Of a stretch of 64,000 nucleotides of DNA, positions 8,697 through 18,419 are shown in pieces. The notes beneath the pieces were generated by a model that was given only the letters and a program-made list of their open reading frames with translations, had not been told where the DNA came from and did not search any database. Positions within the stretch are counted from its first letter, which is position 1, and every line of letters begins with the position of its first letter. The stretch is taken from positions 124,001 through 188,000 of the forward strand of contig JAJDAF010000013.1 in the NCBI GenBank assembly GCA_029261995.1. Reading direction: 5' to 3'. This stretch comes from Candidatus Zhuqueibacterota bacterium (lineage in GTDB: Bacteria > Zhuqueibacterota > Zhuqueibacteria > Oceanimicrobiales > Oceanimicrobiaceae). A program made the position numbers and the translations under genes.

Positions 8697-9686
8697 TTAG
8701 AATGATATTGTGAAAGAGAATCGATGCGCGTCGTTCAGAATGCCAAAGTCCGTATAGGCATAATCCAGATGCATGTCGGCCTCGCTCCAGGGAATCACAA
8801 GTCCAGCCCCGAAGGTAGCACCTTCATCGGTGTTTGAAATGTTGAAGGAATCTTCCGTGCCGGACAGGTTAAACTTGTACCCCCCCCTCAGGGAGAGCTT
8901 TTGCAGGACCTGCCACTCCAGTCCGCCAAAATAGAGCTGGCGGTTGTCTTGCGGCTTGGTGGCGTCTATAAATGCAACCACCTTGTTATCCTCTTCCTCG
9001 GCAAGCGCAATGGAAGCACCCATGGAGAACGTTATTGGTATCGGTGCGCCAAATTGAAAATACTCCAAATCGCCACCCAGGTTTGTCAGTCGGGCGCCAA
9101 ATGTCAGGCCATTCCAGCCTGTATTGTAAATGACGCCAAAATCTCCGGCGATTGCAGTGGCACTCAGATCATCGATTTTCTCTTTAATCAGTTTGAGACT
9201 CGCACCAAGCGTCAACTTGTCCGTAAATTGCCGGGCAATGGAAACATTCAGAGCAAGGTCATAGAAGCTGTAGGTAGCCCCTGTTGCCTGATCAGCCTGA
9301 AGATTGGACGTACCAGCGGTAGGTGCTACGTCACGGTTGGCTATGATGTCCCCTTCGCCGATGTAGATAAGCCCGGCGCCAATGGTTCCGATGCCGTCCA
9401 CGTGAAAAGTGGCCGCGAGTGCTTCATGAGTCAAGGCCAGCAGCCATTCATTGTGACTAAGAGAAATATTAGTCTTTTCTGAACTGATGCCTGCCGGATT
9501 CCAAAACATCATGGTTGGATCACCGGAAACTGTTGTCACGGCAGAGCCCAGGCCGACATGACGAGCCCCAACGCCAATCTTCAGAAACGAGGCCCCGGTG
9601 AGACCAGGTCTCTGAGCAAAGGCCATCGTCGCCGACAACATAATAGCGACGATGATGTATGCTGATAAAACTTTTTTCGGTTGCAT
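8697..9686 (-). CDS. PorV/PorQ family outer membrane protein
   Basis: The 329-residue protein has a signal peptide ending ATMAFAQ. It then has the PorV/PorQ N-terminal pattern (GASFLKIGVGARHVGLGSA, DPTMMFWNPAGIS) and a barrel ending in RFSFTISF with a terminal phenylalanine. PorV shuttles type IX secretion substrates in Bacteroidota; the related UPF0164 proteins in other FCB phyla probably have similar outer membrane roles. The start at 9686 is chosen for its GAGGAG at seven bases; the longer open frame from 9737 has no such site. It is the third gene after the TonB receptor and the 863-residue secreted protein, and is followed by a strong terminator. Confidence 0.88.
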   Translation of the reverse strand: MQPKKVLSAYIIVAIMLSATMAFAQRPGLTGASFLKIGVGARHVGLGSAVTTVSGDPTMMFWNPAGISSEKTNISLSHNEWLLALTHEALAATFHVDGIGTIGAGLIYIGEGDIIANRDVAPTAGTSNLQADQATGATYSFYDLALNVSIARQFTDKLTLGASLKLIKEKIDDLSATAIAGDFGVIYNTGWNGLTFGARLTNLGGDLEYFQFGAPIPITFSMGASIALAEEEDNKVVAFIDATKPQDNRQLYFGGLEWQVLQKLSLRGGYKFNLSGTEDSFNISNTDEGATFGAGLVIPWSEADMHLDYAYTDFGILNDAHRFSFTISF

Positions 9687-9738
9687 AGGTTTCTCCTCAA
9701 AATTGCGGATGTTCTCAATTCGAGAATTGCATGGCAAA

Positions 9739-12330
9739 TTATCTTAGGATTGAAAGCAGGCCCTTTTCGAGACCGCGTTCATACTCCACAACCCAAATGT
9801 ACACGCCACTCGACACTTCAACACCGCTCTTGGAGAACATTTCCCAGAAAAAGGTGCCGTTCTCTTCGGTTGGTGATTCATACTGGATGCGGTCGATGAT
9901 CTCTCCCGACAGGTCCAGGATGGTGATGGTGGCACGGGAAGGCAGATTAGCAAAAAGGATCTTGTGTTCCGTACCCACATCATGAAAGGCCAGGCGTTTG
10001 TAGGGGTTTGGTCTGACAACAATGTTGGCCCGGTTCAGTTGCAAGTCCGCTACGGTGACAGGCGGAGAAACCAGCACAAAATCCGCACCCAAAGCTTGAA
10101 GTGCGTCAACCTCAGTGTCATCAGGGAAAAATGGGTCGCGTGGCGTGAAAGGCCAGGTGTTTTGCCAGAGGCCGTCACGGCCGTTGACGTTGACCTTACC
10201 GCTCTCGATCCAGCTTACAGAGCTACCTTCCAACTGGTCGTATGGAGCGGCCGGACGAGTACTCTTATAAGCTGAGGCATAATAGTAGAATGTTTGCCCC
10301 GGAAGCGTGAAGGCATCCTGACTGTCTTCATAAGCATAGGGGTAATCACCGGCATCAGCCGAACGCGGATTTGCGAAATTTGCCAGTTCCGCGGTTGGAA
10401 TAATGGCGAGAAGGGAATACGGTCCCCAATGCTCACCCGGTCGTGTTTCAATGCGTGAAGTATCCGTAAGCATTGGATTAAGAGGCTCCGGTGACGGACG
10501 ATTGTCTTCCCCGGGTGTATTTGTTTTCCAGTATACATCTTCAAAGATGAGTCCGTCTTCGGTCGGATCGTAAGGAGGCCATGCCTTTGACCGGTAGATC
10601 TTGTAGCCGTCGGCATCCGCAACCGTGTTGAACATAATCAACGGTTTGACATTGGTCGAACCTGTTATTTTGATGTCCGGCACACCAGGAGCATCCGGAT
10701 CGAGGAATGAACCGTCAGTCTGAATGCCGTCATACATTGCCCGAGCACCCTTGATGGCGCGGCGCAATCCGGTCAAACGGTGGCCCATGGCGCGCACGAA
10801 ATAGACCCGAATGGTCTCATCAACTTCGAGTGCAAAGGGACCGAAGCCACCCGTCGGGTTTTCGTTAAACGCGTTCTCAGAGACCCAACCCTCGTGCAGC
10901 AGATCAGCCTGGAAGGGACGATTCTGGGAGCCGCCGAAAGTCGGAATCGGGTTTGGCCCTGGCAAAGTGATGCCCTGGTGCGTGGTTACGGGAGGCACCA
11001 ACTCAAAAGCGCCATCAGGATATTCCCAGGTATTCGGGTCGTCCTTGACAACAAACGAACTCAGATCATCTTCGTTACCGGAGGCAAACAAAGCAGGATT
11101 CGGGTTAAAATCAACATCTGTACTGGACCGATTCTTACTGCCGGCAACAAAAAACTGGGAAGTGGCGGTGAGATGGTGGCCGCGGGCGGATGTGCCCACA
11201 CCACCTTGCCAACTTTCCGTGGTGGTATTAGACATGAACCAGCCTCTTCTTTCGCCTTCACCGACGGGATGCACAACTTCTTCACCGGCAGAGTTCTTGA
11301 AGGCAAGCATCTTTTCGCCAACCACCACACCATTCTCGATTTTCTTGGCGCCAAGATAGGTCCAACCATAGATGATATCATGATACCACCCCTCGTTAGT
11401 GCCCTGATTGGCGGACAGGCCGGGGTCATTTTCGAGCTCCCGGTTCACAGCGCCAAAGCCATAGCCAGTAATTGACCAGGGATCGCCATTCTCATCAGGC
11501 GTGGCATCATGAAAGCCGGGACGGTAGCCACCCGTATTGTACCAACGGGTACCGGCAGGGGTCATTGTCATGTACCACGGTTCGCCGTGATACTGCATGG
11601 CCAGCGATTCGATACGATGGTTCGACATATCGACGACGCCATCATTATCAATATCCGCTTCACCCGTATTGTAAAACTCAAGCTCAACAATCTGCTGGTC
11701 ATCAAGATTGCCCCAGGTGGTGGTCATGGAAATCACGCGCAATCTGACATCGATCCCCACATTTGTGGGCCAACCGGCCTCGTAGTAGACCACGCCTTTA
11801 CGGCCATCCTTGAAAAAGGCGCCGCCTTCACTTTTGCCGCCGGGCCGGACATAATCCCGTGCTGCATCTCCCGCGCCAGGGATCTTGCTGCCATATTTCA
11901 AGTAGGAATACTGCAGGTCCTTTGGTTCCAGCGGGGTTTGCGCAAAAACCTTGGCATTGGCAGTGGCGAAGGCAGCGCTGGGGTCGTATACCGATGCGCC
12001 TAGCGGCTCGCCCCAACCTCCTGCAATGTTTTTTCCAAACGGCCAGGCCGCGACAGTGTTGCCAAACCGGCCGCTACTCACATAGCGAGATTGCCAAGTA
12101 AGCCAATTTCCGTTTGCTGACTCTTTATCCCCACGCGCTTGAAAATCATCAACGTAGGCATTTCTTCCCGGCCAGGCACCTGGCGTGTGCGGGGGGCGAT
12201 AGGATGCCCAAAAATTACCCGCTACGATGACCCCGTTGCCCCGGGGCTCATTCGCGGTGGTTGTCAACACCATGGTCAGCCCGAGGACGCCGATGATGCC
12301 GAGCATTAAGATCTTTTCTTTGATATTCAT
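9739..12330 (-). CDS. Large secreted protein with FlgD/type IX-like C-terminal tail
   Basis: The 863-residue protein starts at 12330 (AGGAG five bases before ATG) with signal peptide MNIKEKILMLGIIGVLGLTM. I do not recognise a named family for the main body. It has many aromatic and glycine residues, segments like GNFWASYRPPHTPGAWPGR and a middle region with Fn3-like loops (YKIYRSKAWPPYDPT). The C-terminus (RANIVVRPNPYKRLAF to SSGVYIWVVEYE) is a FlgD-like Ig tail, seen as a sorting or anchoring domain in FCB bacteria. Genes of this kind follow TonB receptors in such genomes, where they may take the place of a SusD-like binding protein; that is inference. Same-strand spacing to both neighbours is about 50 bp. 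Confidence 0.78.
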   Translation of the reverse strand: MNIKEKILMLGIIGVLGLTMVLTTTANEPRGNGVIVAGNFWASYRPPHTPGAWPGRNAYVDDFQARGDKESANGNWLTWQSRYVSSGRFGNTVAAWPFGKNIAGGWGEPLGASVYDPSAAFATANAKVFAQTPLEPKDLQYSYLKYGSKIPGAGDAARDYVRPGGKSEGGAFFKDGRKGVVYYEAGWPTNVGIDVRLRVISMTTTWGNLDDQQIVELEFYNTGEADIDNDGVVDMSNHRIESLAMQYHGEPWYMTMTPAGTRWYNTGGYRPGFHDATPDENGDPWSITGYGFGAVNRELENDPGLSANQGTNEGWYHDIIYGWTYLGAKKIENGVVVGEKMLAFKNSAGEEVVHPVGEGERRGWFMSNTTTESWQGGVGTSARGHHLTATSQFFVAGSKNRSSTDVDFNPNPALFASGNEDDLSSFVVKDDPNTWEYPDGAFELVPPVTTHQGITLPGPNPIPTFGGSQNRPFQADLLHEGWVSENAFNENPTGGFGPFALEVDETIRVYFVRAMGHRLTGLRRAIKGARAMYDGIQTDGSFLDPDAPGVPDIKITGSTNVKPLIMFNTVADADGYKIYRSKAWPPYDPTEDGLIFEDVYWKTNTPGEDNRPSPEPLNPMLTDTSRIETRPGEHWGPYSLLAIIPTAELANFANPRSADAGDYPYAYEDSQDAFTLPGQTFYYYASAYKSTRPAAPYDQLEGSSVSWIESGKVNVNGRDGLWQNTWPFTPRDPFFPDDTEVDALQALGADFVLVSPPVTVADLQLNRANIVVRPNPYKRLAFHDVGTEHKILFANLPSRATITILDLSGEIIDRIQYESPTEENGTFFWEMFSKSGVEVSSGVYIWVVEYERGLEKGLLSILR

Positions 12331-12379
12331 TTTAACTCCTAAAATTATCCGATGAGAATCCTGTAAATCCAAAGGGATT

Positions 12380-15300
12380 TTAGTTCAGGTTTAAATTGAG
12401 CCCAAAATAGAATTCTCTCGCATTGAGATAGAAGGGTCGGCCGAAACTGTCCGTTGGCATCTGCAACGTGCCTTCAGGATCGGTGTTTGCATCAGTCAGT
12501 CTGTTGCTACCGTCTACAGGATCAGGCCGTCCCAGCTCCCAGATTTCTCGATCATTTTGTTCCCGAGCAGGCTCATTTGAGATGCTGCGGATATTTGTGC
12601 GATTGAACAGGTTGCGGGCTTCGAAAAATGCCTCAAGCCCGAAGTTCGCAAAATTAAACAGTTTCGAGATGCGCGCATTGATGAAGTAGCTGCTTGGACC
12701 CACCTCCAAATTCAGATTACGGTCAAAAAATGGATCAGGATTGGCCGGCTGATCAAAGAACTGCTGGAAATAGAATCCGCTGGTCCACTCACCAATAAAG
12801 GTGGCGTTGAAGCGGGCAGGCAGAAATAGTTGCAGCGTACCGTTTAGACGATGCGGACGGTCGAAGCCACCCGAGAGCTGATTCGATCCGCCCTGGGTTA
12901 CGATGATGTTGCGTTCGCGCGAAGGCCGGCGGTCCAGTTCATCCCATGGAAGACCGGCGAAGTCCGCGCTGTCCTGACCTGCACTGTAAGCATCTTGAAA
13001 AGAGCCTACGTTGCCGGCTTGCTTTATGTAAGTGAAAGCATAGGAAATACGGCCACCCCACCACTTGCCGGGTCGCTTGCTCAGCTCGAGTTCAATACCG
13101 CGAGCATCCGAATAGCCCCAGGTCGTGTTGAATCGGATTGGCAAATTCTCTGAAGTCGTCAGCGTATACGACTGGCGGCCGGTGTTTTCAACATCGCGAT
13201 AATAGCCGGTGGCGTTGATCAGGTAGTCATCCGTAAATGACCATTGAGTGCCAATCTCATAGTTAGTTGATCGTACCGCTTCCTGGTTCGGACGAACAGC
13301 CTCTGGTGACGGCGAAGCGGCATAATTCGTGAAGTTGTAGTCTTCGAAAATCGAGGCATAATTTGGATATTGAAAATAACGGCCAAATGAGTAATGCATC
13401 GCCAGGTTGTCGGTGACAGGATGAGACACACCGACTCTCGGGCTGAGGAACCACTCAAAGCCTACGGCGTCGCCACGATTGACATCATAGCGCAGAAAAT
13501 CGCCTCTTTCCCCAGTGATTGGATCCACCTCATTGACTTGGTCCACCGGATCGAATTCGTTGGCAAACAACTCGGTGTCGTTGTTGAAACCGTCTAAACG
13601 AGCACCAATGTTGACGATTAAGCCTTCGAACTCGATTTGGTCCTGAATGTACGCGGCAAACTCCTGGGGCTTGAAATCCAGGAATTGCACATGCGCCTTG
13701 GAGGTCGGGTACTCTTCGCCCCTACCGTAGAGTTCAGGCACAAAGGTATTCACATTGACATCGTGTCTCGTGTAGCTCACGCCAGCTTTGATTTGGTGGT
13801 TGTGCGTCACCTGGCTGGTTGCGTCTGCTTTGAAGTTAATCTTGTCTCTTTCGAACTCCTGGTACACGGCGAGTGGGTAAGCGGTCAGGTACTGGCCGTT
13901 GACACCGACGCCATTGACTGGAAATTCGGCTTGATTTAGTTTTTGCCAGCCAGCGGGATTAAGTGTCGAACTAAAGAACACCCGGTCGGTGGTGGAACCA
14001 AAAACAAAACCGTTCTCCGAGCCTACCTCGCCATTTCCGCCGACATATTTGATGTATTCATCAATGTCGCTGAAGTCGATGAAGTCACCACTCTCCCCCA
14101 ACTCCGGGATACCATCGCCGTCGTCATCGGGGTAGCCGACTCGAGAGATATTGGTTGTCCTTGAGGCGCGAACCTCAAAAAATGAACTGGCATTAACTGC
14201 ATGAGTATACTTGAGATAACCGACTGTCGCAAGATCCTTATAGCGGGGAGCACCCTCCATATAATATTTGTATCTTGGGTTGAATTTCCAATTAACGAAG
14301 TCAAATAACTCTCCGCCGTCGCTCAATTGAAACATTCCGTTGAGTTTCTTATCAGGCGCCAGGTTGTAATGTAGCTTAAGGCTGCCATTGATTCTCTTGG
14401 TGCGATCAAAAGCATAGGCTCCGTCAGTCTGACTATATCCTCCGTCCAGGAAAAAACCACCCTTTTTACCAAGCGGGCCGGAGATTGTCAGGCTGGTCTC
14501 ATGCGAGCGGCTCTGGCTCTCACCAGCAACAGGATCGTAGTTGTAGTCATCAAGGGCCTTTTGTTCCGTCCACGTATAAAGGTCACCTCGCGGACTCCCT
14601 TCATCCACTAATCTATCCCCCTCCTCACGATAGGCAGCTCGGTCATGGTAAATATTTGAACCCTGATGGTCTTTGCCAGAGGTGACCAGGGTTCTGTTGA
14701 AGAGATTGAATGAATAGCCTCGTCCACCTTCCTTGGTGACAACATTCACAATACCGGCCGTCGCGGCAGGGAACTCAGCCCCAAACGTGCCGGCAAAAAC
14801 CTGCAGCTCCTGCAAGGCATTTGCTGAAACCGTAACGCCGCCATTGTCATTCTCATCGGTGGGCAGCATATTAACGTGAAAATGCCCGGCCTCACGACCA
14901 TAAGAGCCTTGCCCCCTGGAGAAATAGCTATCCGTCACATCAACGCCATCGACAAGGGTCTTGGTTTCGTATTTGTTACCGCCGCGAATAAATCCCCGAT
15001 ACATACTTGGGGTAGTTTCAATAAGCTCGCGGACATTTGCAACCGGGAGCGTATTGTTGAGTTCCTTAGTACCGTACCTTGAGGCCGTAACGGTCTGTGA
15101 TTTTTCAACTAACGGCGCCTCGGCCACCACGATAACTGATTCGCCTTCAACCGCCGCGGATTCAAGAGCAAAGTTTTGCTCGGTGGTCAAGCCAACACTG
15201 ACGCGGACATTTTCCCGGCTGACTGTCTTGTGGCCGATAAAAGTCGCCCGTACAGTGTAGACACCCGGCGGCACGTTCAAGATAAAATAGCGGCCGTCGG

Positions 15301-15499
15301 AGTCCGCGCTCGCGCCAAAGTAAGTACCGACGATAACTACGTTAGTGCCAGCAAGACCATCACCCGTGTTCTGATCGGTGATTGTGCCGGCGATCTTACC
15401 AGCCGTCTGCGCAAATGCTGAAACCGAAAAGCATGCAATCATGCTCAAAGCTAACAACACTGCCAACAAGCTCTGTGATCTTGAGGAGATTTCCCTCAT
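12380..15499 (-). CDS. TonB-dependent receptor with carboxypeptidase-regulatory N-domain
   Basis: The 1039-residue protein has a signal peptide (LLALSMIACFSVSAFAQ) and a carboxypeptidase-regulatory-like domain at about residues 33-115 (GKIAGTITDQNTGDGLAGTN.. RYFILNVPPGVYTVRATFIG). A plug domain follows at about 130-255 (LIETTPSMYRGFIRGG, TLVDGVDVTD), then a 22-strand-type barrel. It imports a large or scarce substrate across the outer membrane using TonB energy. TAAGGAGG precedes the ATG. It opens an operon with the secreted protein and the PorV-like protein and has a long upstream region. No SusD-like partner is present, so the substrate cannot be deduced; peptides, glycans or cobamides are all possible. 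Confidence 0.92.
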   Translation of the reverse strand: MREISSRSQSLLAVLLALSMIACFSVSAFAQTAGKIAGTITDQNTGDGLAGTNVVIVGTYFGASADSDGRYFILNVPPGVYTVRATFIGHKTVSRENVRVSVGLTTEQNFALESAAVEGESVIVVAEAPLVEKSQTVTASRYGTKELNNTLPVANVRELIETTPSMYRGFIRGGNKYETKTLVDGVDVTDSYFSRGQGSYGREAGHFHVNMLPTDENDNGGVTVSANALQELQVFAGTFGAEFPAATAGIVNVVTKEGGRGYSFNLFNRTLVTSGKDHQGSNIYHDRAAYREEGDRLVDEGSPRGDLYTWTEQKALDDYNYDPVAGESQSRSHETSLTISGPLGKKGGFFLDGGYSQTDGAYAFDRTKRINGSLKLHYNLAPDKKLNGMFQLSDGGELFDFVNWKFNPRYKYYMEGAPRYKDLATVGYLKYTHAVNASSFFEVRASRTTNISRVGYPDDDGDGIPELGESGDFIDFSDIDEYIKYVGGNGEVGSENGFVFGSTTDRVFFSSTLNPAGWQKLNQAEFPVNGVGVNGQYLTAYPLAVYQEFERDKINFKADATSQVTHNHQIKAGVSYTRHDVNVNTFVPELYGRGEEYPTSKAHVQFLDFKPQEFAAYIQDQIEFEGLIVNIGARLDGFNNDTELFANEFDPVDQVNEVDPITGERGDFLRYDVNRGDAVGFEWFLSPRVGVSHPVTDNLAMHYSFGRYFQYPNYASIFEDYNFTNYAASPSPEAVRPNQEAVRSTNYEIGTQWSFTDDYLINATGYYRDVENTGRQSYTLTTSENLPIRFNTTWGYSDARGIELELSKRPGKWWGGRISYAFTYIKQAGNVGSFQDAYSAGQDSADFAGLPWDELDRRPSRERNIIVTQGGSNQLSGGFDRPHRLNGTLQLFLPARFNATFIGEWTSGFYFQQFFDQPANPDPFFDRNLNLEVGPSSYFINARISKLFNFANFGLEAFFEARNLFNRTNIRSISNEPAREQNDREIWELGRPDPVDGSNRLTDANTDPEGTLQMPTDSFGRPFYLNAREFYFGLNLNLN

Positions 15500-16117
15500 T
15501 TTTCTATCCTCCTTAAAACTAAACCCACTTAGTATGAATGAATGAACTTGTCGCTAATCGTAGACAACGAATCAAGTCATGTCACACCTCCTTTAGGTAC
15601 TTGTCAGTCGGAATCGAAAAAAGCCCTGGAGTTGCTTTGTAGATTGGAAATTGAAAAGCCTTTGATGGTGCCACTACCTATCAGGTCGATAAGTAACCTG
15701 TCAAAAATTTAACAAAACGCTAACAATATTCTTTGCATGTAATGCATATAAAATTTGCAGATTTAGTAACCTGAAAATCTAGTTTAGCTCTGCTGGTGTA
15801 ACAATCTTTGTGCAGGATAGGTGAGTAAGAAGAAATCTACATAACTTCTTTCATCAAATGCACTCTTTTTTTTCACATAGATTACAATAATTGCGGAGAG
15901 GTAATACTTTAGGCTAGAAACGGGCAAGAAATTTTGCAGGTTACGAAATCTTCGTTACCAAGCGTCGTAGGTCAGTAGCTGGCGATGGGCCGGTCCTGTG
16001 TTCGAAATGTCAAGGTTTGTGGTTCAGATAGAGACAATACGTACACCATGGCAATCACATCTTCGTTACTGACAACCGTCGCCTCGTCAGGTGTACCGTG
16101 AAAAACCATATTGCATG
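15500..16117. other. 618-bp leader/intergenic region upstream of the TonB receptor
   Basis: No open frame here resembles a gene. The region is AT-rich. It has a near-palindrome at 15939-15959 (GGTTACGAA-atc-TTCGTTACC, one mismatch), whose right part ATCTTCGTTAC recurs at 16059-16069. It also has a short AAGAAG/CTTCTT dyad near 15830-15855 and a run of eight T near 15870. I looked for a cobalamin riboswitch box (GCCACTG) and did not see one. The TonB receptor promoter should lie here. Confidence 0.45.
15675..15704 (-). promoter_or_regulatory. Possible promoter and dyad upstream of the TonB receptor
   Basis: On the minus strand TTGACA (15704-15699) is followed after 18 bp by TAGGTA (15680-15675). 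A small dyad CAGGT-cgataagta-ACCTG covers the spacer and could be an operator. The distance to the start codon at 15499 is about 175 bp. The match is a by-eye sigma-70 pattern, and FCB bacteria often use a different consensus, so this is tentative. Confidence 0.3.
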
Positions 16118-17515
16118 TTATTTGTAGAGATACGATTCCCAATTGGGATTGCTTATTTCATCACGATAATCAGAATGAATAAGACGATATTGGCCATTTG
16201 CGTTCATGTCAATAAACACGAATATGGCTCTGCCCTCAGTCGTGTCATAAGTCCAGATTTCATGGGCGTTCTGGTCAGGCAGAGCGGGCTCGCGCTCGAT
16301 GAAATCCGGAGCACCATAGATTAGCAGGATTCTCCCTCTGTCGGTTCTCCAACCTTCGGTTTCACTGAAAGAAAAGTGGACTTTGGCCTTGAGCAAGCGT
16401 TCGACATAATCATCCTTGAACTCGTTTTTTAGCGTTTCAGGAAGGGGATCTCTGCCTTGCCAAAACTGAAACAAGAATTCTCTCATCCCCTGTAATTCCA
16501 ATTGCTTGAATATGTCCCGCTCTGCATCTGTCGCGATATAGGAAATCTGGTCGAAGTAATTTTGCAGTGTGGCTTCGTCCAGATCCTGATACACTCTGCG
16601 TTCCTGGTCAGCATGGGCCATCAAAGCGTCGGCCTGTCGAAAAACTGAGAAGCTCTTGGACGCATACGCCCGGGTACCCGTGGTGTTGTCGGTAACGTCC
16701 AACTTAAGCAGATAGCGATCGCTCTTCAGGCCGGAAATATCAAACGAAGTGTAAATAGCGGCGTTATTGTTGTGCTTGGGTCGTTGCCGGCCGGGAATGC
16801 GACTGAGAATTTTGCCTTCCTCGGTCTCAATAATATAATCGACACAATAGGTGCCGCCAACTTCTGCGGACAAATCCAGATTGTATACTTCAGCATAGAA
16901 AGTGATGTTTTCCAGCCCATCACCGTATAACGCTTGCGGATTTGGCATAACATGGAGATTGTTTTTGACAAAGGGGCTGCTGAGATTTGAAGATTTCTCG
17001 ATGTGTGATGCAAACTGAATGTCGCTTACGACCATTGAGTCGCCGGGAAACAGTGAAATATCTACCGGGACGCCGTTGGATGATCGACTGTCATTGTTTA
17101 CGTCATGCAGTATCGTTAGAATGTGATAGCGACCCGGCTTCAAGAAAAAGGGCAGCACATAAACAAACTGCTGTCCGGGTTCAATTTGATCCAGGTCAGT
17201 AACGGTGTCAGCCTCAGCGATGTTGTGCTGAACAACAACTGAGTCCTGTTGAAGAATCTTCGTTTCAAGCTGAAAACGTGCAATGAAACCGATGTTGCTC
17301 TTCTCATATGTCAACCCCTGACGATTGAAACTCTGACATACTTCTGTTCTGATGTGGGTTGAGTCTCCCAGGAACTTGGCAACATCAACGCTCAATCTCA
17401 ACGGCTTCTGGTTCTCAGCGAACACTCCGTCAACACGGTTCGGCAGAACAAAATAACAGGCCCAAAAGCAGAAAAACAAACATGCTGAGAATCGAAACTT
17501 CATTCGCTTGTACAT
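16118..17515 (-). CDS. GWxTD domain-containing secreted protein
   Basis: The 465-residue protein starts at 17515 (GAGG six bases upstream); a longer open frame begins at 17590 but would bury the signal peptide. A hydrophobic export segment (FSACLFFCFWACYFVL) is followed by beta-rich middle domains. The C-terminal domain has the family motif GWRTDRGRILLIYGAPD at about residue 388. GWxTD proteins are widespread in Acidobacteriota and FCB phyla and have no known function. The gene lies about 120 bp after an alpha/beta hydrolase-like gene on the same strand. An inverted repeat (GCCAAC..GTTGGC, 17535-17554) sits just upstream of the ribosome site. Confidence 0.88.
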   Translation of the reverse strand: MYKRMKFRFSACLFFCFWACYFVLPNRVDGVFAENQKPLRLSVDVAKFLGDSTHIRTEVCQSFNRQGLTYEKSNIGFIARFQLETKILQQDSVVVQHNIAEADTVTDLDQIEPGQQFVYVLPFFLKPGRYHILTILHDVNNDSRSSNGVPVDISLFPGDSMVVSDIQFASHIEKSSNLSSPFVKNNLHVMPNPQALYGDGLENITFYAEVYNLDLSAEVGGTYCVDYIIETEEGKILSRIPGRQRPKHNNNAAIYTSFDISGLKSDRYLLKLDVTDNTTGTRAYASKSFSVFRQADALMAHADQERRVYQDLDEATLQNYFDQISYIATDAERDIFKQLELQGMREFLFQFWQGRDPLPETLKNEFKDDYVERLLKAKVHFSFSETEGWRTDRGRILLIYGAPDFIEREPALPDQNAHEIWTYDTTEGRAIFVFIDMNANGQYRLIHSDYRDEISNPNWESYLYK

Positions 17516-17633
17516 TGCAGACCTCAGTCTTTTTGCCAACAAATGAGTGTTGGCGCCCATTTGAATTTGAGTAAGTCTTCCCCCAGCCACGCAGTTGTAT
17601 GTGAAGACGAAACGTAACCCAAACGACTCCGGA

Positions 17634-18419
17634 TTAAGATTTCGAAAGGACGTTTGTCAGCCACTCGTGGATGAGCGACATCATTTCGAACCTCACCTGA
17701 GAACGCCACAAGTCACTGCCGGCGCCGGCATTAACATACGATTCAATTTGGCTCGAAGGATTGGTGCTGGCTTCATAGATATCGCGCGCCTGCGAGGCTG
17801 ATGCCGCATCCTGAATGCTGGCCAATACCAGTATTGGGCAGTCAGGCGAGCTCCGGATAATCTCATACCCGGTTGAATCCAGAACTGCCGAGACCAGGAC
17901 TGCCGCCTGGATTTTTTCTTCGAGATTTGAAACCATCAATGCGCTTCGCGCTGTGATTGCCGTACCAAGGATGGCTATTTTACCCGGCGCTGTGCTTCCT
18001 TGATTTTGGAGATAAGTCACTGCCGCATCCGCATCCAGGCCTAATTTCCCAATGCTCTCTACTACTGAATTCTGGTCAGTGAATGACTCTCCGGAATTCC
18101 GAACATCAACCGACAGCACAACCACTCCCTGCCTGCAAAGAAGCGCCGCAAAGCCCGAATAGATCTCTCTGGATTCCCCGAAAGGGCTGAGAAGAACCAA
18201 CCCTGGATATTGAGCCTGTTGCTTGCTTTCGTCAGAACCGGGCTCAAATAAGTCAGCAGAAAGTGCTACGCCATCTAACGACTCCAGGTTTACTGTCTGC
18301 TTATTGACCTCAAATGCTGCTGTCTCTTGTTTTGGTGTTCTCAAAACAAACGGCAATGCTATGACGATCACCGCGATTATCGCGGTCGCCCAAACTGCGC
18401 TTTTCACTTTTTCTTTCAT
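17634..18419 (-). CDS. Membrane-anchored alpha/beta hydrolase-like protein lacking the catalytic serine
   Basis: The 261-residue protein begins with a membrane anchor (AVWATAIIAVIVIALPFVL). It has the order of a dienelactone-hydrolase type alpha/beta fold: YPGLVLLSPFGES, then VVVLSVDVRNSGES, then KIAILGTAITARSA where the nucleophile elbow GxSxG should be. Here the elbow reads G-T-A-I-T with alanine at about position 154, and the usual late GxGH histidine segment reads AGAGSDLW. The fold therefore appears intact while the catalytic triad is lost, suggesting a binding or scaffolding role. It is the first gene of a pair with the GWxTD gene. A palindromic sequence lies about 90 bp upstream. Confidence 0.72.
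   Translation of the reverse strand: MKEKVKSAVWATAIIAVIVIALPFVLRTPKQETAAFEVNKQTVNLESLDGVALSADLFEPGSDESKQQAQYPGLVLLSPFGESREIYSGFAALLCRQGVVVLSVDVRNSGESFTDQNSVVESIGKLGLDADAAVTYLQNQGSTAPGKIAILGTAITARSALMVSNLEEKIQAAVLVSAVLDSTGYEIIRSSPDCPILVLASIQDAASASQARDIYEASTNPSSQIESYVNAGAGSDLWRSQVRFEMMSLIHEWLTNVLSKS

Noticed and set aside
7280-11475. Antisense open frames of 231 codons inside the FG-GAP and large secreted protein genes
   Set aside because: Both lie wholly opposite genes with clear domains and signal peptides; their translations show no recognisable fold.
15500-16117. Cobalamin riboswitch or small RNA before the TonB receptor
   Set aside because: No conserved box seen; only weak dyads and an A/T-rich leader are present.
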